Assembly: GCA_964352775.1 (NCBI GenBank)
Contig: CAYGTK010000035.1
Coordinates: 1-24,441 of the forward strand
DNA length: 24,441 nucleotides
From: CAYGTK01 sp964352775
GTDB lineage: Bacteria; Bacteroidota; Bacteroidia; Chitinophagales; CAIOSU01
Direction of reading: 5' to 3'
The position numbers were made by a program, and so were the translations under genes. Below are positions 1-9,530 of the stretch, piece after piece. A model generated the notes under the pieces. The model had not been told where the DNA came from, made no database searches, and saw only the letters and a program-made list of their open reading frames with translations. Positions within the stretch are counted from its first letter, which is position 1. Every line of letters starts with the position of its first letter.

Positions 1-3000
1 TAGTATCAGTTGTACTTAATACTGTACCAGAACCGGGAGCACCTGGAAGCACATCGTAGCTTACCAAGAATGAAGGAGAGGCAACTGTACCACCTGCAGA
101 CCACGTAACTACAGCAGTATCACCATTCAATCCACCAACAGCTAAACCACTAGGATCGAAACAAGTTGGTGCTTCTCTAACTAAGAAGTCGTCGATCATA
201 ATATCCGAGAACTGAACTCCACCAGATGTTCCGCGGAAACGTACTTGAATTGTTTGACCTGCATAGGCTAGTAAAGTTGTTTCTGCTTTCAACCATGGCT
301 GATCTTGAGCAGTTTGTGCTTGACCACTTAAAACTATTACATCATTATCCCAAATACCAGTAGCGGTGTTCCTAACATCCAAGCTTAGATCACCCATCAA
401 GTTTCCGAACATATAATACCAAAACTGAACATAAGGCTCAGTTAATGCAGTTACATCTATCGGAGGGCTTATTAATGTATCGGTAGTACCTATAGTTGCG
501 GCAGCGCCAGATGTTTCAAGGAACATGTATTGGCCACCATTTACACCAAATGTAGTATGGTCATAAAATGGTCCTGTACCTGTAGAGTTTTGATTAAGTC
601 CAGTGGCAGGAGAGTTAGTTTGCCAAGTGGCATTAGCTGCTCCAGTATTAACACTTGTCCAACAGTTATTCCAATCTGTAATTGCATTAGAGTTAGCTGT
701 TCCAACTGTAGTGAAATCTTCAAAGTAAGGAGCAACTTCAGTACCACATAAAGTAGAGAAGCTAACCACGATACTTGGAGGACTAGTATCACCAGCTAAA
801 CATATTTCGTACACATAAAAATCTATGTCTGATGCTGGAGGTAATGCAGTTGCGTTGTAAAAAGTATCTGTTGAAGTGAAGAACTGACCAGTACCTGGAG
901 TAAATCCTACTGGGCCACCTTCAATTAACCAATTACTTCCAGCACCGTTAGATGTCCAGAAAGCAGTTGCTGAAGTATCAGTAATATTGATCACGGTAAC
1001 ATTAGTTACACGTGCACATGCTGGAGGAGCTACTAGTGTAAGCTCAACGTACTCCAATGTACCTTCTACACCTGCTTCAAGGTCGCATATGATTAGATTC
1101 CAAGTTCCATTAGGGTCGCTACCATCATTAAATGCAGCAAAATCACCTTCCGGTAAGAAGTTACCAATATATGGAGCTGTACCCGCTGTAATAGCAGTAC
1201 CAGCATTCATTGTGAACACAGTAGTTGCCGTAGGGCAGTTAGCTGGATTTCCATAATCGTCACCATTGCCACCATTTCCTTCAGAAAGTAAAACGGCAAC
1301 TCCATTCGGTGATACTAGAGAGACTTTAACATCTCCCACAAAATCGATATCAACAATAAGTTGAGCTGCGTCTAACAGCACATCAACACCTAGTTGAGTA
1401 CCAGGGGCACCACTTACAACTATCGGAACGATGATGCTATCACCAGTTAAACATCCCTCATCTGTAATAACTATATCTAATCCACAGTTAGGACTATTGT
1501 TATCAAGGGCAGTAGAGAATGTAAGAGGACCAGCAATAGTACTACTATCACCAGGGCCACACACTTGGCGAACACCAAAGTCGTAAGTTCCGCCACCAAC
1601 TAACCCTGAAATTGCAAGGAAAGTATCTGTAGTACTAACTAAAGTACCAGCAGCAAATGATGTACCCGTAGTATCGTAAGACACTAAGTAAGGGCCGCCA
1701 TCACCTGACCACGATAACGTAGCCGAAGTAGCAGTAAGGTCTAACACTTCTAAATTAACTGGCTCAACACAGGCAGGAGGAGTTGCAAGAACTAGCTCGA
1801 TATACTCTAAAGTACCAACGTCTCCGCCAGCATCATCACATATAGTTAATAACCAAACCCCATTAGGGTCGCTACCATCATCAAATGCGGCAAAATCACC
1901 TTCAGGAATAAATGAACCTAAGGCTGGAGAGCCGTTAGTTGTGGTAATAGTTGTAACAGACGCTGCAGCATCCATGTTTAGATTGAATACCGTAGTAGGG
2001 CAGTTGGTGCTATCACCAAAGTCATCACTACTTACTCCATTATCAGATGTTAAATCTATAGTCACTCCATTAGGTGAAGTAAGTGAAACCTCAACATCTC
2101 CGTTAAAAGTATGCTCTATTATGAAGTTTACATCCGTTAAGATAACATCTGTACCTAAAGAAGTACCTACAGCACCTGAAACAGTTACAGGAACTACCAA
2201 ACAATTGTTTGAAGAAAAACCATTATCAGGAATAGGTAAGTTCAACCCACAAGTAGGGTTGTTATTATCTAATGGATTAATAAGCGTGGTAAATGAAACA
2301 GGACCAACCCATTCGCTTGAATCACCCGGAGTACAAACCTCACGGATATAACCTTCAAAATCTGTATCTGCTGGTAAGCCCGCTAATACAAAGAAGGTAT
2401 CAGTAGTAGCAAATGCTAAACCATTACCTAAAGTAAAGCCAGCAGTGTCACCTTCAATAACGAAAGTTGAACCTGAGTTTCCAGCTGTCCAAGTAAATGT
2501 TGCGCCATCGCTAGTAATTGCTGAAACAGCAACATTAGTGGGGTCGAAACAAGAAGGAGGAGTAGTGAAAGCTATTGGGCCCACTACAACACTTGAGTCG
2601 CCAGCACCACATACTTCACGAGCATATACCTCGTAAGTAGTGCTTTCCATTAATCCAGATACAGCTAAGAAAGTATCACTAGTTAGAACAACATTAGCTC
2701 CAGAACCATAAGTAAATCCAGCTGTGTCAAATTCTAATAAGAAATCAGAACTTGAACTTCCTTGACTCCAAACTAGGAATGCACTATCTGCTTCTAAACC
2801 TGCAACCGCAATTGCAGTTGGAGGGAAACATGTAGGTGCTTCTAAAACAGAGAAGTCATCAATTGCCATATCACCAGTAAAGCTCGAACCCTTAGAACCA
2901 CGGAAACGAACACGAATAGTTTGACCAGTATAAGCCGATAAATTAGCTTCTGCTTTCAACCAAGGGTCAAGATCATCAGTTTGAGCCTGACCGATCAATA

Positions 3001-5014
3001 CAACCAAGTTCTCAGTCCATATTCCAGTATTTGTATTTTGAACATCCATGCGAAGATCACCCATTGTAGCTCCATACATGTGATACCAAAATTCAACGTA
3101 AGGGGTAGTAAGGGTAGAAGCATCAATAACTGGTGATGTTAATGTATCTTCTGTACCTGTAGCTCCAGAGCCAGACTCTAACATCATATATTGACCGCCG
3201 GTTACACCAAAAGTAGTGTGGTCCCATGCTGGACCAGTATTGCTAGAATTAATATCGAAACCTGTAGCCGGAACATCAGTTTCCCAACGTGGTTCAGATG
3301 TTCTAACGCTTGTCCAACAATTATCCCAATCTAAAACTGCAACACCTGTAGCACCAACATCTTCAAAATCAGTAAAGTAAGGAGCACTAAAGTTAGCTGG
3401 ACATAACGTAGTAAAGCTAACAGGACCTCTCCATATACTAGAATCACCCGGACCACATACTTCACGTATATAACCATCAAAACTTGTAAGTGAAGGCAAA
3501 CCTGCTAGAGAGAACGTTGTATCACTAGTGGTAAACTGCAACCCTGTTCCAAGTGTAAAACCAGAAGTATCGCCTTCAATAACAAAAGTTGAACCGACAT
3601 TACCAGCTTCCCAAGTTAACGTAGCACCATCGCCTGTTACATTTGAAACTACAGGTAATGAAGGAGCATTACATGAAGGTGGTGCGGCTAAAACTAGCTG
3701 AGCATACTCAACTGAACCTAAGTTGGCAGAAGCATCGTCACATACAACAAGCTGCCAAACACCATTAGGATCGCTACCATCGTTGAAATCAGTAAAGCTA
3801 CCTTCTGGCACGTAAGAACCAATAAAAGGTGCTGAACCAGCAGTAATAGCTGTAGGTGCGAACATGTTAAAGTTCGTAACATCGATAGGACAATTTGATG
3901 AATCGCCAAAGTCATCGCTAAATCCTCCATTATCTGATGTAAGGTCAATAGTTACTCCATTAGGAGAAACAAGAGATATATCTAAATTGCTAGCAGCAGT
4001 ATGAGGTATAATGAAGTTAACATCTGTAAGTATAACATCTGTTCCTAACACAGTTCCTGCAGCACCTGAAACAGTAAGAGGTATTATTAAACAATTGCCA
4101 GACGATCCGCCATTGTCAGGAATACCGTAACTCGAATTACATACCGGGCTGTTGTTATCTAATGGGCTAAGTTGTGTTTTGAAAGTTACTGGTCCAACCC
4201 AGTTACTTGTATCGCCAGGACCACATACTTCACGTACATATCCATCGAACGATGTAAAACTTGGTAATCCAAATAAAGTAAAGAAGGTATCCGTTGTAGG
4301 AATGTTGATACCAACACCTGTTCCAACTGCGAAGCCTTCAGCTCCACCTTCTAATTCGTAAGAAACACCTAAACCACCTGGTGTCCAACTAGCAGTCGCG
4401 CCATCGGCTGTTATATTGGATATAGTTAGACCGGTAGGGTCAGGGCAGGTAATAGATTCTAATAAGAAGTCGTCAATACCTGAGCCAAAAGTTTGTGTGG
4501 TTGCTCCTTCATCATCAAAACGGAAACGTACCTGAAAGGCTGCGTTTACGTATGGAGTTACCTCAACTGAAAAAAGGACAGCCGCAGTACCCGGCAGATC
4601 GTCCAATTGTTGTAATACTTGAACCCATGTAGAACCGTCATATACTTCTACGAAGAAATCATTGTTACCAGCAAAGGATTCATGTAGGTAGTTAAACGAC
4701 AGAAAACCATTTGGTTCAGCCGTTAAGTCAAACACAGGAGAATACAGTTCTGCTATGTTACCTGCTTCACCACCACAATTTGCAGCATCATCAAATATCG
4801 CAGCACAAGAAGTGAAATCAGGCCCATCAGGCATAACATTCGTATCAAAGGTCCAATCGCATGTTCCACCTATAATTGTAGTGGACCAGCCAGTGGGTGC
4901 GCTTGTTGCACAAGCATCAAAATTTTCAGAATAAGGGAAAGTGGTGATCTGAGCATTTACGTTCCAGACGAACATACACAGAATAGCGAATAACAATGTT
5001 ACTTGTCTTTTCAT
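1..5014 (-). CDS. Giant secreted FN3 / MAM-like / P-domain protein, C-terminus cut by window edge
   Basis: The reading frame is open from the ATG at 5014 to the window edge (at least 1671 residues). It starts with a signal peptide (MKRQ, hydrophobic core, likely cut after VNA near residue 21). Domains in order: a cleaved-adhesin or MAM-like beta-sandwich (about 24-186); FN3 (191-283); a proprotein-convertase P domain (285-441); FN3 (446-538); a MAM-like domain with WDNCWTSV and a TGP-DHT motif (539-724); two FN3 (728-910); P domain (912-1072); FN3 (1081-1166); P domain (1172-1333); FN3 (1337-1427); a second MAM-like domain (1427-1617); and the start of another FN3. The P domains show the family pattern DGSDPNGVW followed by a CDD motif. 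Most FN3 units carry a REVCGPGDSS-like stretch. No protease domain is visible, so the P domains are probably structural or binding modules. A T9SS sorting tail is expected beyond the edge but is not seen. Likely an adhesin or matrix protein; the ligand is unknown. Confidence 0.9.
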   Translation of the reverse strand, partial: MKRQVTLLFAILCMFVWNVNAQITTFPYSENFDACATSAPTGWSTTIIGGTCDWTFDTNVMPDGPDFTSCAAIFDDAANCGGEAGNIAELYSPVFDLTAEPNGFLSFNYLHESFAGNNDFFVEVYDGSTWVQVLQQLDDLPGTAAVLFSVEVTPYVNAAFQVRFRFDDEGATTQTFGSGIDDFLLESITCPDPTGLTISNITADGATASWTPGGLGVSYELEGGAEGFAVGTGVGINIPTTDTFFTLFGLPSFTSFDGYVREVCGPGDTSNWVGPVTFKTQLSPLDNNSPVCNSSYGIPDNGGSSGNCLIIPLTVSGAAGTVLGTDVILTDVNFIIPHTAASNLDISLVSPNGVTIDLTSDNGGFSDDFGDSSNCPIDVTNFNMFAPTAITAGSAPFIGSYVPEGSFTDFNDGSDPNGVWQLVVCDDASANLGSVEYAQLVLAAPPSCNAPSLPVVSNVTGDGATLTWEAGNVGSTFVIEGDTSGFTLGTGLQFTTSDTTFSLAGLPSLTSFDGYIREVCGPGDSSIWRGPVSFTTLCPANFSAPYFTDFEDVGATGVAVLDWDNCWTSVRTSEPRWETDVPATGFDINSSNTGPAWDHTTFGVTGGQYMMLESGSGATGTEDTLTSPVIDASTLTTPYVEFWYHMYGATMGDLRMDVQNTNTGIWTENLVVLIGQAQTDDLDPWLKAEANLSAYTGQTIRVRFRGSKGSSFTGDMAIDDFSVLEAPTCFPPTAIAVAGLEADSAFLVWSQGSSSSDFLLEFDTAGFTYGSGANVVLTSDTFLAVSGLMESTTYEVYAREVCGAGDSSVVVGPIAFTTPPSCFDPTNVAVSAITSDGATFTWTAGNSGSTFVIEGDTAGFTLGNGLAFATTDTFFVLAGLPADTDFEGYIREVCTPGDSSEWVGPVSFTTLINPLDNNNPTCGLNLPIPDNGFSSNNCLVVPVTVSGAVGTSLGTDVILTDVNFIIEHTFNGDVEVSLTSPNGVTIDLTSDNGVSSDDFGDSTNCPTTVFNLNMDAAASVTTITTTNGSPALGSFIPEGDFAAFDDGSDPNGVWLLTICDDAGGDVGTLEYIELVLATPPACVEPVNLEVLDLTATSATLSWSGDGGPYLVSYDTTGTSFAAGTLVSTTDTFLAISGLVGGGTYDFGVRQVCGPGDSSTIAGPLTFSTALDNNSPNCGLDIVITDEGCLTGDSIIVPIVVSGAPGTQLGVDVLLDAAQLIVDIDFVGDVKVSLVSPNGVAVLLSEGNGGNGDDYGNPANCPTATTVFTMNAGTAITAGTAPYIGNFLPEGDFAAFNDGSDPNGTWNLIICDLEAGVEGTLEYVELTLVAPPACARVTNVTVINITDTSATAFWTSNGAGSNWLIEGGPVGFTPGTGQFFTSTDTFYNATALPPASDIDFYVYEICLAGDTSPPSIVVSFSTLCGTEVAPYFEDFTTVGTANSNAITDWNNCWTSVNTGAANATWQTNSPATGLNQNSTGTGPFYDHTTFGVNGGQYMFLETSGAAATIGTTDTLISPPIDVTALTEPYVQFWYYMFGNLMGDLSLDVRNTATGIWDNDVIVLSGQAQTAQDQPWLKAETTLLAYAGQTIQVRFRGTSGGVQFSDIMIDDFLVREAPTCFDPSGLAVGGLNGDTAVVTWSAGGTVASPSFLVSYDVLPGAPGSGTVLSTTDT
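165..740 (-). repeat. MAM-like module, second copy in the giant FN3/P-domain gene
   Basis: This stretch encodes the second MAM-like domain of the protein. It is clearly paralogous to 2842-3400: both encode NNCWTSV or DNCWTSV, then TGP-x-x-DHTTFGV, GGQYM, a WLKAE motif, and a QVRFRG or RVRFRG motif ending in IDDF. DNA similarity is visible by eye but is not perfect, so this is an old duplication of an FN3-MAM block rather than a recent one. Confidence 0.75.
2842..3400 (-). repeat. MAM-like module, first copy in the giant FN3/P-domain gene
   Basis: Paralogous to 165-740, lying about 2660 bases away in the same gene. It has the same order of motifs (DNCWTSV, TGP-x-x-DHTTFGV, GGQYMMLES, RVRFRGS, AIDDF). 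It is followed by an FN3 unit, as is the other copy, so the duplicated unit probably included the flanking FN3. Confidence 0.75.
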
Positions 5015-5194
5015 GATTTGGCGCATTAGAATTAGTTATAGTGTTTGAGCCTATTTTTCACAGACTACAAGCCGTAAAATTAACTAATCTAATACTAGGG
5101 TAAAAACCCTTTTAAAAAATAAATGGGGGCTGAACAACGTTCAACCCCCTGTTTATAAGGGTTACAAGCCTACGTATTTTCACCTACGTATGTA
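5015..5194. other. Intergenic region between two giant genes
   Basis: This AT-rich spacer of 180 bases holds the terminator-like hairpin of the upstream minus-strand gene (5125-5149). About 110 bases of presumed promoter and leader for the gene starting at 5014 follow. I do not find a clear TAnnTTTG box on the minus strand here, so the promoter of the first giant gene is unassigned. Confidence 0.6.
5125..5149 (-). terminator. Rho-independent terminator of the metalloprotease gene
   Basis: An inverted repeat pairs GGGGG (5125-5129) with CCCCC (5145-5149) and TGAAC (5131-5135) with GTTCA (5139-5143), with one mismatch and a three-base loop. Read on the minus strand, the hairpin lies 46 bases after the stop codon at 5195 and is followed by a T-rich run (about 5111-5124). 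Confidence 0.75.
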
Positions 5195-8100
5195 TTATTC
5201 ATATTTATAGAATCGCGCATAATGCACAGCACTATTAGATCCTAGCCTAACAAGATAAGTGCCTGCCGCCCAGTTTGACGCGTCAATGTTAAATTTTTTC
5301 CCTCCAGAAGGTCTATTGTCACTATAAACTTTTCTGCCTGACGCATCAGATACTTCTATAAACACCTCTGTAACAGCTTCTTGAAGTTCTAAACACACAA
5401 CACCATTAGTTGGATTAGGGAACAAGGTCAAAGAAATGTCATTTTCCCTGTTTTCTAGACCTGTACAAGCATCTACCATTATTGAAACGCGATAAGTGTT
5501 CGAACAACCAATAGCGTTGACATAAGTATATTCTACCAAATGCATTCCAGCTCCAGCTTCTGCTGGGTCAAAAATATCACCTATTATTCCATCACCAACA
5601 AGAGTACCCCCCGCTGGCTGCGGTTCAAGCTGCGAGGTTCCTTCACTAATACAATACAAGCCTTTCAAACCTTTCACCTGTAACTCAGGCAATGGAGATA
5701 CTTCTACATTCTGCGATGCTATAGTTGAACACCCATTTCCATCAGTGTAGTTGTAGTTTACAAAGCTAAGGTTACCAGTAATGGCTTTAGTAAGGTCTAA
5801 TTCATTTCCAACTACACCTGGCCCATTAAATGTACCCCCCAACGGTGATGCAGTTAATGATATTGGTCCTTCATTAATACAGTACGCTGCATCAAGTCCA
5901 GTAATTTCAGCAATAGGTTCTGCAAATACGACAATAGTATCTGTGAATGAACCTACACAGCCTTTATTATCTGTGTAAGTATACATTACTGTATTTGGTC
6001 CTTCGGTTGCTACTGCTGGCTCAAACTTTCCGGTAACATCTACTCCTGTTCCAGTAAAGACCCCACCTGCTGGTGTACCAATCAACAAAGAACCTGCTGT
6101 ATTAGCACAGTACGTTTCATTGTACCCCGTTAAGGTAACACTTGGTCCAGCCTCTACGGTAACATAAGCAGTATCAATTACTGAACATACGCCACTAGTT
6201 ACTGTAACCGTGTATGCTTTATCAGAGACCGGACTCACATTAATTATAGGAGTGTGCTCACCATTACTCCAATTGTAAACTGAACCACCACTTGCTGTAA
6301 TAGTAGCTATAGTTCCTACACATATTGTATCTGATACAGTAGAAGAATTAATACCTGTACTTACCGCTACCACTCCCGATATATCAGCTGTACATCCATT
6401 GTTATCGGTTACAGTAACTGTATAGGTAGTAGTTACACTTGGCTTAACATTAAGTGTTTGTGTAACATCGCCTGTATTCCATAGATAAGAAGTTCCACCA
6501 AAACCCTTAAGCGTACCCACACCACCAGTACAAACAGTATCGTTCAAACTTATCTGAACCGTAGGGCTAGCATTAACAATTATAGCAGCTGTTTTTATAT
6601 AGTTGCAAGATGATGCGTCAGTTATAGTTACACTATAATTTGCCGTAGTGGTTGGCATAATATTAACTGAAGCAGTAGTAGCACCTGTACTCCATACATA
6701 AGAAGCACCGCCACTTGCCGTTAGTATAGCTGTCTCACCTTGACATATAGTAGCATCAGCCACATTCGGAACACCTGTACAGCACGATGCCGCAGCTGTG
6801 AATAAGCTGTTTTCTGTTACACTACATGCACTGCTATCACTAAATAAAGCAGTTACATTAACATTATTTCCGTCAGCTATTAAATTAGTTAAGGTTACCG
6901 TTTGTGGGCTACTTGCTATAGTGAAGCTTTGACCATTTACTTGTAAAGTTCCTGATGTAGGCGCATTACCATATGCAACTACCACATCTTGATCGTAGCG
7001 GTTTCCTGAACAAGCAGTTTGCGTTCCTGCTGTCAAGTTAGTGATACCACATGCACTCTGGCACGCTACAGGGGCAGTAAACAAGTTGTTCTCTGTTCTT
7101 GAGCATGAACTGCTATCGCTAAATTGTGCGGTAACGTTTACGTTGCTCGCATCTGCTATCAAATTGCTTAGTGTTACTGTTTGCGGACTACTTGCTATAG
7201 CGAAGCTTTGACCATTTACTAATAGTGTACCCGATGTAGGCGCATTACCATATGCAACAACCACATCTTGATCGTAGCGATTGCCTGAACATGCAGTTTG
7301 CGTTCCTGCTGTTAGGTTAGTGATACCACATGCACTTTGGCATGCTACAGGGGCAGCAAACAAGTTGTTCTCTGTTCTGCTACATGAACTACTATCACTA
7401 AATTGTGCGGTAACGTTTACGTTGCTCGCATCTGCTATCAAGTTTGTTAGGGTCACCGTTTGCGGGCTACTTGTTATTGTAAAGCTTTGACCATTTACTT
7501 GTAGTGTACCCGATGTAGGCGCATTACCATATGTAACAACCACATCCTGGTCATATCTATTTCCTGAACAGGCAGTTTGTGTTCCTGCTGTTAGGTTGGT
7601 GATACCACATGGATTCTGACAAGCTGTTGGAGCAGTATATAAGTTAGTTTCTACTAGCGTACAGCTATTGTCGGCTGTGAATCTTGCCGTTACATTTTGA
7701 CTACTACCATTAGCTGGTAAATTAGTTAACACCACAGTTTGTGGACTTGAACCAATAGTGAAATTCTGTCCCTTCACTCTAAGTGAACCCGATGATGGTG
7801 GGTTGCTGAATGTAACCGTTATTTCTTGAGTATATGTATTGTTAGTACAAGCTGTTTGAGTTCCTAATACTATAGCATCTACACTACAGCTTGGTGGCGG
7901 TGGTGTATTGGATGTTACATACAAAGTGAAATCCTCTGCTTGTCCGTATTCTGAGTTATAGCAGCTACCCGATATATTATTCCCCGACCAGTCACTAATT
8001 ACACGTAGACGTAAATGACCAGATGCATTAGATGGAATAGTTATTGTACCATTATGTGTAAACAATGCATTACTGGTCAATACGGTCTCACCAGCATCTA

Positions 8101-9433
8101 CAAAGTCTCCATCATCATTATAGTCAATATAAACCCTAACATCTTCGGAGTTGGCAGGCCCTGTTTTAATTGAGATACCGTAAGTGGCGCCAGCATCAAC
8201 AGAGTCTTTTTGAGAACAGGTATTATCCATGTATCCACCTTCAAATACAGCACCGCTTGACACTACATGTAAGTCATCAAATATCACTTCATAAACTCCA
8301 AATCCGAAAGCGTTGGAAAGATTAGTAGTATTAGGTGTACATTGTGGGTTTGATGGTGAATCGCCAGCCACTTGAGGTTCTAATGCACGCGAGCTTAATA
8401 ATCCTGGGCGAGCTGTTTCAATTGCCGTTCTCATTCTTGCCTTTTGATCGGGCGAGAACATCTTTTGACAGGTTTCGCTTGTATAGTCCATGTAGTTGGT
8501 AACTGCATCACCATAAGTACTTCCTGTACATGAGTTAGTTGCTGTAGTTGGACAGCCGCTTGTTGTACGACGAACGGGAGGTGTATCTCCACAACAATCT
8601 CCTGCATTTGTACCGCAGAAGTTTCCATTTGATGGACAAGAACTACCGCCTGCATCACCTTCGAAAGTGTGATATAGATCAAGGTAGTGACCTACCTCGT
8701 GTGTGAGTACTTTACCTTCATTAGTATACCACTTTACAGTACCAGTAGTACCAAAGGCCGAGTTCAATACCACAATACCGTCGTAGTTAGGTGAAGCGCC
8801 TGGGAAATAGGCATATCCTTGGGTACCCCCTCCCCCATTGTTACCATCAATTTCACTTACTACCCAAACATTTAAGTAGTTAGCATTTGGCCAGCGGCTC
8901 AATGCTTTAAGGTCAAGCTCATTAGTACTAGTAATACCTTGAACATTGTAATTGGTAATGGAAGTAGTGTTTACTCTAACTATGCCATTAGAGGTATTAC
9001 AGTTAGGATCACGTTGTGCAAGAGCGAACTCAATTTCCGTATCTACTCCGTTACCATCACCTGTGCTTCCCGCTACTTTACGGAACTGTTCGTTCAATGA
9101 ACTTATCGCACTATTTACTTGTACTTCAGATATGTTATTACCCGTTCCGACTGCCTCACCTAAGTGCATGACGTGTACTACTACTGGAATGCGATATACA
9201 TCATTGGTAGATGAACCCTGTATTTGCTGCTTGAACAGTATGCGCGTTTGCAGCTGTTGTTCAATACTCGATCTACGCGTTGCATAGTCGGGGTCGGTAG
9301 TTAATAATCTGTTGTGAATTGTTGCACTACCACATTTCTCGTGGCCCGCAATGGTTTGTGCTTTTGTTGTTAAGGCTAGTACTAGACATAGTACTGCCAA
9401 CAAGATCGTTTTGCTTTTATTCATGCTCCTCAT
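5195..9433 (-). CDS. Secreted M43 (pappalysin-like) metalloprotease with GEVED-type domain, 93-residue repeats, Ig-like modules and T9SS tail
   Basis: This 1412-residue protein begins with a signal peptide (MNKSKT, hydrophobic core, cut near KAQ). The start may be the ATG at 9433 or the one at 9424, which gives a more typical n-region but has a GAGGAG only one base upstream. The protease domain has the zinc motif HEVGHYLDLYH at about residue 245 and a likely Met-turn, YMDYTSETC. Unusually, the usual Gly of HExxHxxGxxH is Asp. A GEVED-type beta domain follows (about 368-508; it includes VYIDYNDDGDF). Next come four Cys-containing repeats of about 93 residues (513-886), three PKD/Ig-like modules (888-1088) and three modules of the GGTFxGxG type (1091-1317). 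A T9SS type A sorting domain closes the protein (1329-1412; LFPNPTNG near its start, GTYLVRL near its end). M43 enzymes are extracellular zinc endopeptidases, and T9SS cargo is released or anchored at the cell surface. The substrate is unknown. Confidence 0.93.
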   Translation of the reverse strand: MRSMNKSKTILLAVLCLVLALTTKAQTIAGHEKCGSATIHNRLLTTDPDYATRRSSIEQQLQTRILFKQQIQGSSTNDVYRIPVVVHVMHLGEAVGTGNNISEVQVNSAISSLNEQFRKVAGSTGDGNGVDTEIEFALAQRDPNCNTSNGIVRVNTTSITNYNVQGITSTNELDLKALSRWPNANYLNVWVVSEIDGNNGGGGTQGYAYFPGASPNYDGIVVLNSAFGTTGTVKWYTNEGKVLTHEVGHYLDLYHTFEGDAGGSSCPSNGNFCGTNAGDCCGDTPPVRRTTSGCPTTATNSCTGSTYGDAVTNYMDYTSETCQKMFSPDQKARMRTAIETARPGLLSSRALEPQVAGDSPSNPQCTPNTTNLSNAFGFGVYEVIFDDLHVVSSGAVFEGGYMDNTCSQKDSVDAGATYGISIKTGPANSEDVRVYIDYNDDGDFVDAGETVLTSNALFTHNGTITIPSNASGHLRLRVISDWSGNNISGSCYNSEYGQAEDFTLYVTSNTPPPPSCSVDAIVLGTQTACTNNTYTQEITVTFSNPPSSGSLRVKGQNFTIGSSPQTVVLTNLPANGSSQNVTARFTADNSCTLVETNLYTAPTACQNPCGITNLTAGTQTACSGNRYDQDVVVTYGNAPTSGTLQVNGQSFTITSSPQTVTLTNLIADASNVNVTAQFSDSSSCSRTENNLFAAPVACQSACGITNLTAGTQTACSGNRYDQDVVVAYGNAPTSGTLLVNGQSFAIASSPQTVTLSNLIADASNVNVTAQFSDSSSCSRTENNLFTAPVACQSACGITNLTAGTQTACSGNRYDQDVVVAYGNAPTSGTLQVNGQSFTIASSPQTVTLTNLIADGNNVNVTALFSDSSACSVTENSLFTAAASCCTGVPNVADATICQGETAILTASGGASYVWSTGATTASVNIMPTTTANYSVTITDASSCNYIKTAAIIVNASPTVQISLNDTVCTGGVGTLKGFGGTSYLWNTGDVTQTLNVKPSVTTTYTVTVTDNNGCTADISGVVAVSTGINSSTVSDTICVGTIATITASGGSVYNWSNGEHTPIINVSPVSDKAYTVTVTSGVCSVIDTAYVTVEAGPSVTLTGYNETYCANTAGSLLIGTPAGGVFTGTGVDVTGKFEPAVATEGPNTVMYTYTDNKGCVGSFTDTIVVFAEPIAEITGLDAAYCINEGPISLTASPLGGTFNGPGVVGNELDLTKAITGNLSFVNYNYTDGNGCSTIASQNVEVSPLPELQVKGLKGLYCISEGTSQLEPQPAGGTLVGDGIIGDIFDPAEAGAGMHLVEYTYVNAIGCSNTYRVSIMVDACTGLENRENDISLTLFPNPTNGVVCLELQEAVTEVFIEVSDASGRKVYSDNRPSGGKKFNIDASNWAAGTYLVRLGSNSAVHYARFYKYE
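6775..7896 (-). repeat. Four tandem 93-codon repeats, three nearly identical in DNA
   Basis: Three copies repeat with a period of exactly 279 bases; for example, the CCTGAACA block recurs at 7005, 7284 and 7563. They encode CGITNLTAGTQTAC, GNRYDQDVVV, NGQSF and SSPQTVTL motifs. The fourth copy (about 7612-7896, first in the protein) is diverged. In protein order the copies start near 7896, 7609, 7330 and 7051. The near-identity of the last three suggests recent expansion or homogenisation. Confidence 0.9.
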
Positions 9434-9484
9434 TTTCCTTCTCCGGCGTATGGTTTCTAAAACGGAATACTCACTAAAAACAAC

Positions 9485-9507
9485 AAAAGACCCTTATAGG
9501 GCCTTTT
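9485..9507 (-). terminator. Rho-independent terminator of the CX4CH/Ig-repeat gene
   Basis: AAAAG (9485-9489) pairs with CTTTT (9503-9507) and CCC (9491-9493) with GGG (9499-9501), with one mismatch and a five-base loop. On the minus strand the hairpin lies 23 bases after the stop codon at 9531 and is followed by GTTGTTTTTAG. It also separates this gene from the metalloprotease gene that starts at 9433. Confidence 0.65.
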
Positions 9508-9530
9508 GCTTTATTATTCTCTCTTCGTTA

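Noticed and set aside
1941..2351. Open frame on the plus strand opposite the first giant gene (similar ones at 987-1256 and 2445-2636)
   Set aside because: Antisense to a continuous, domain-rich minus-strand frame. The low-complexity Thr/Pro/Val-rich product is what an FN3/Ig gene gives when read backwards.
8952..9287. Plus-strand open frame of 111 codons opposite the metalloprotease
   Set aside because: The opposite strand encodes the conserved M43 N-terminal region. The plus product is Cys/Ser-rich noise.
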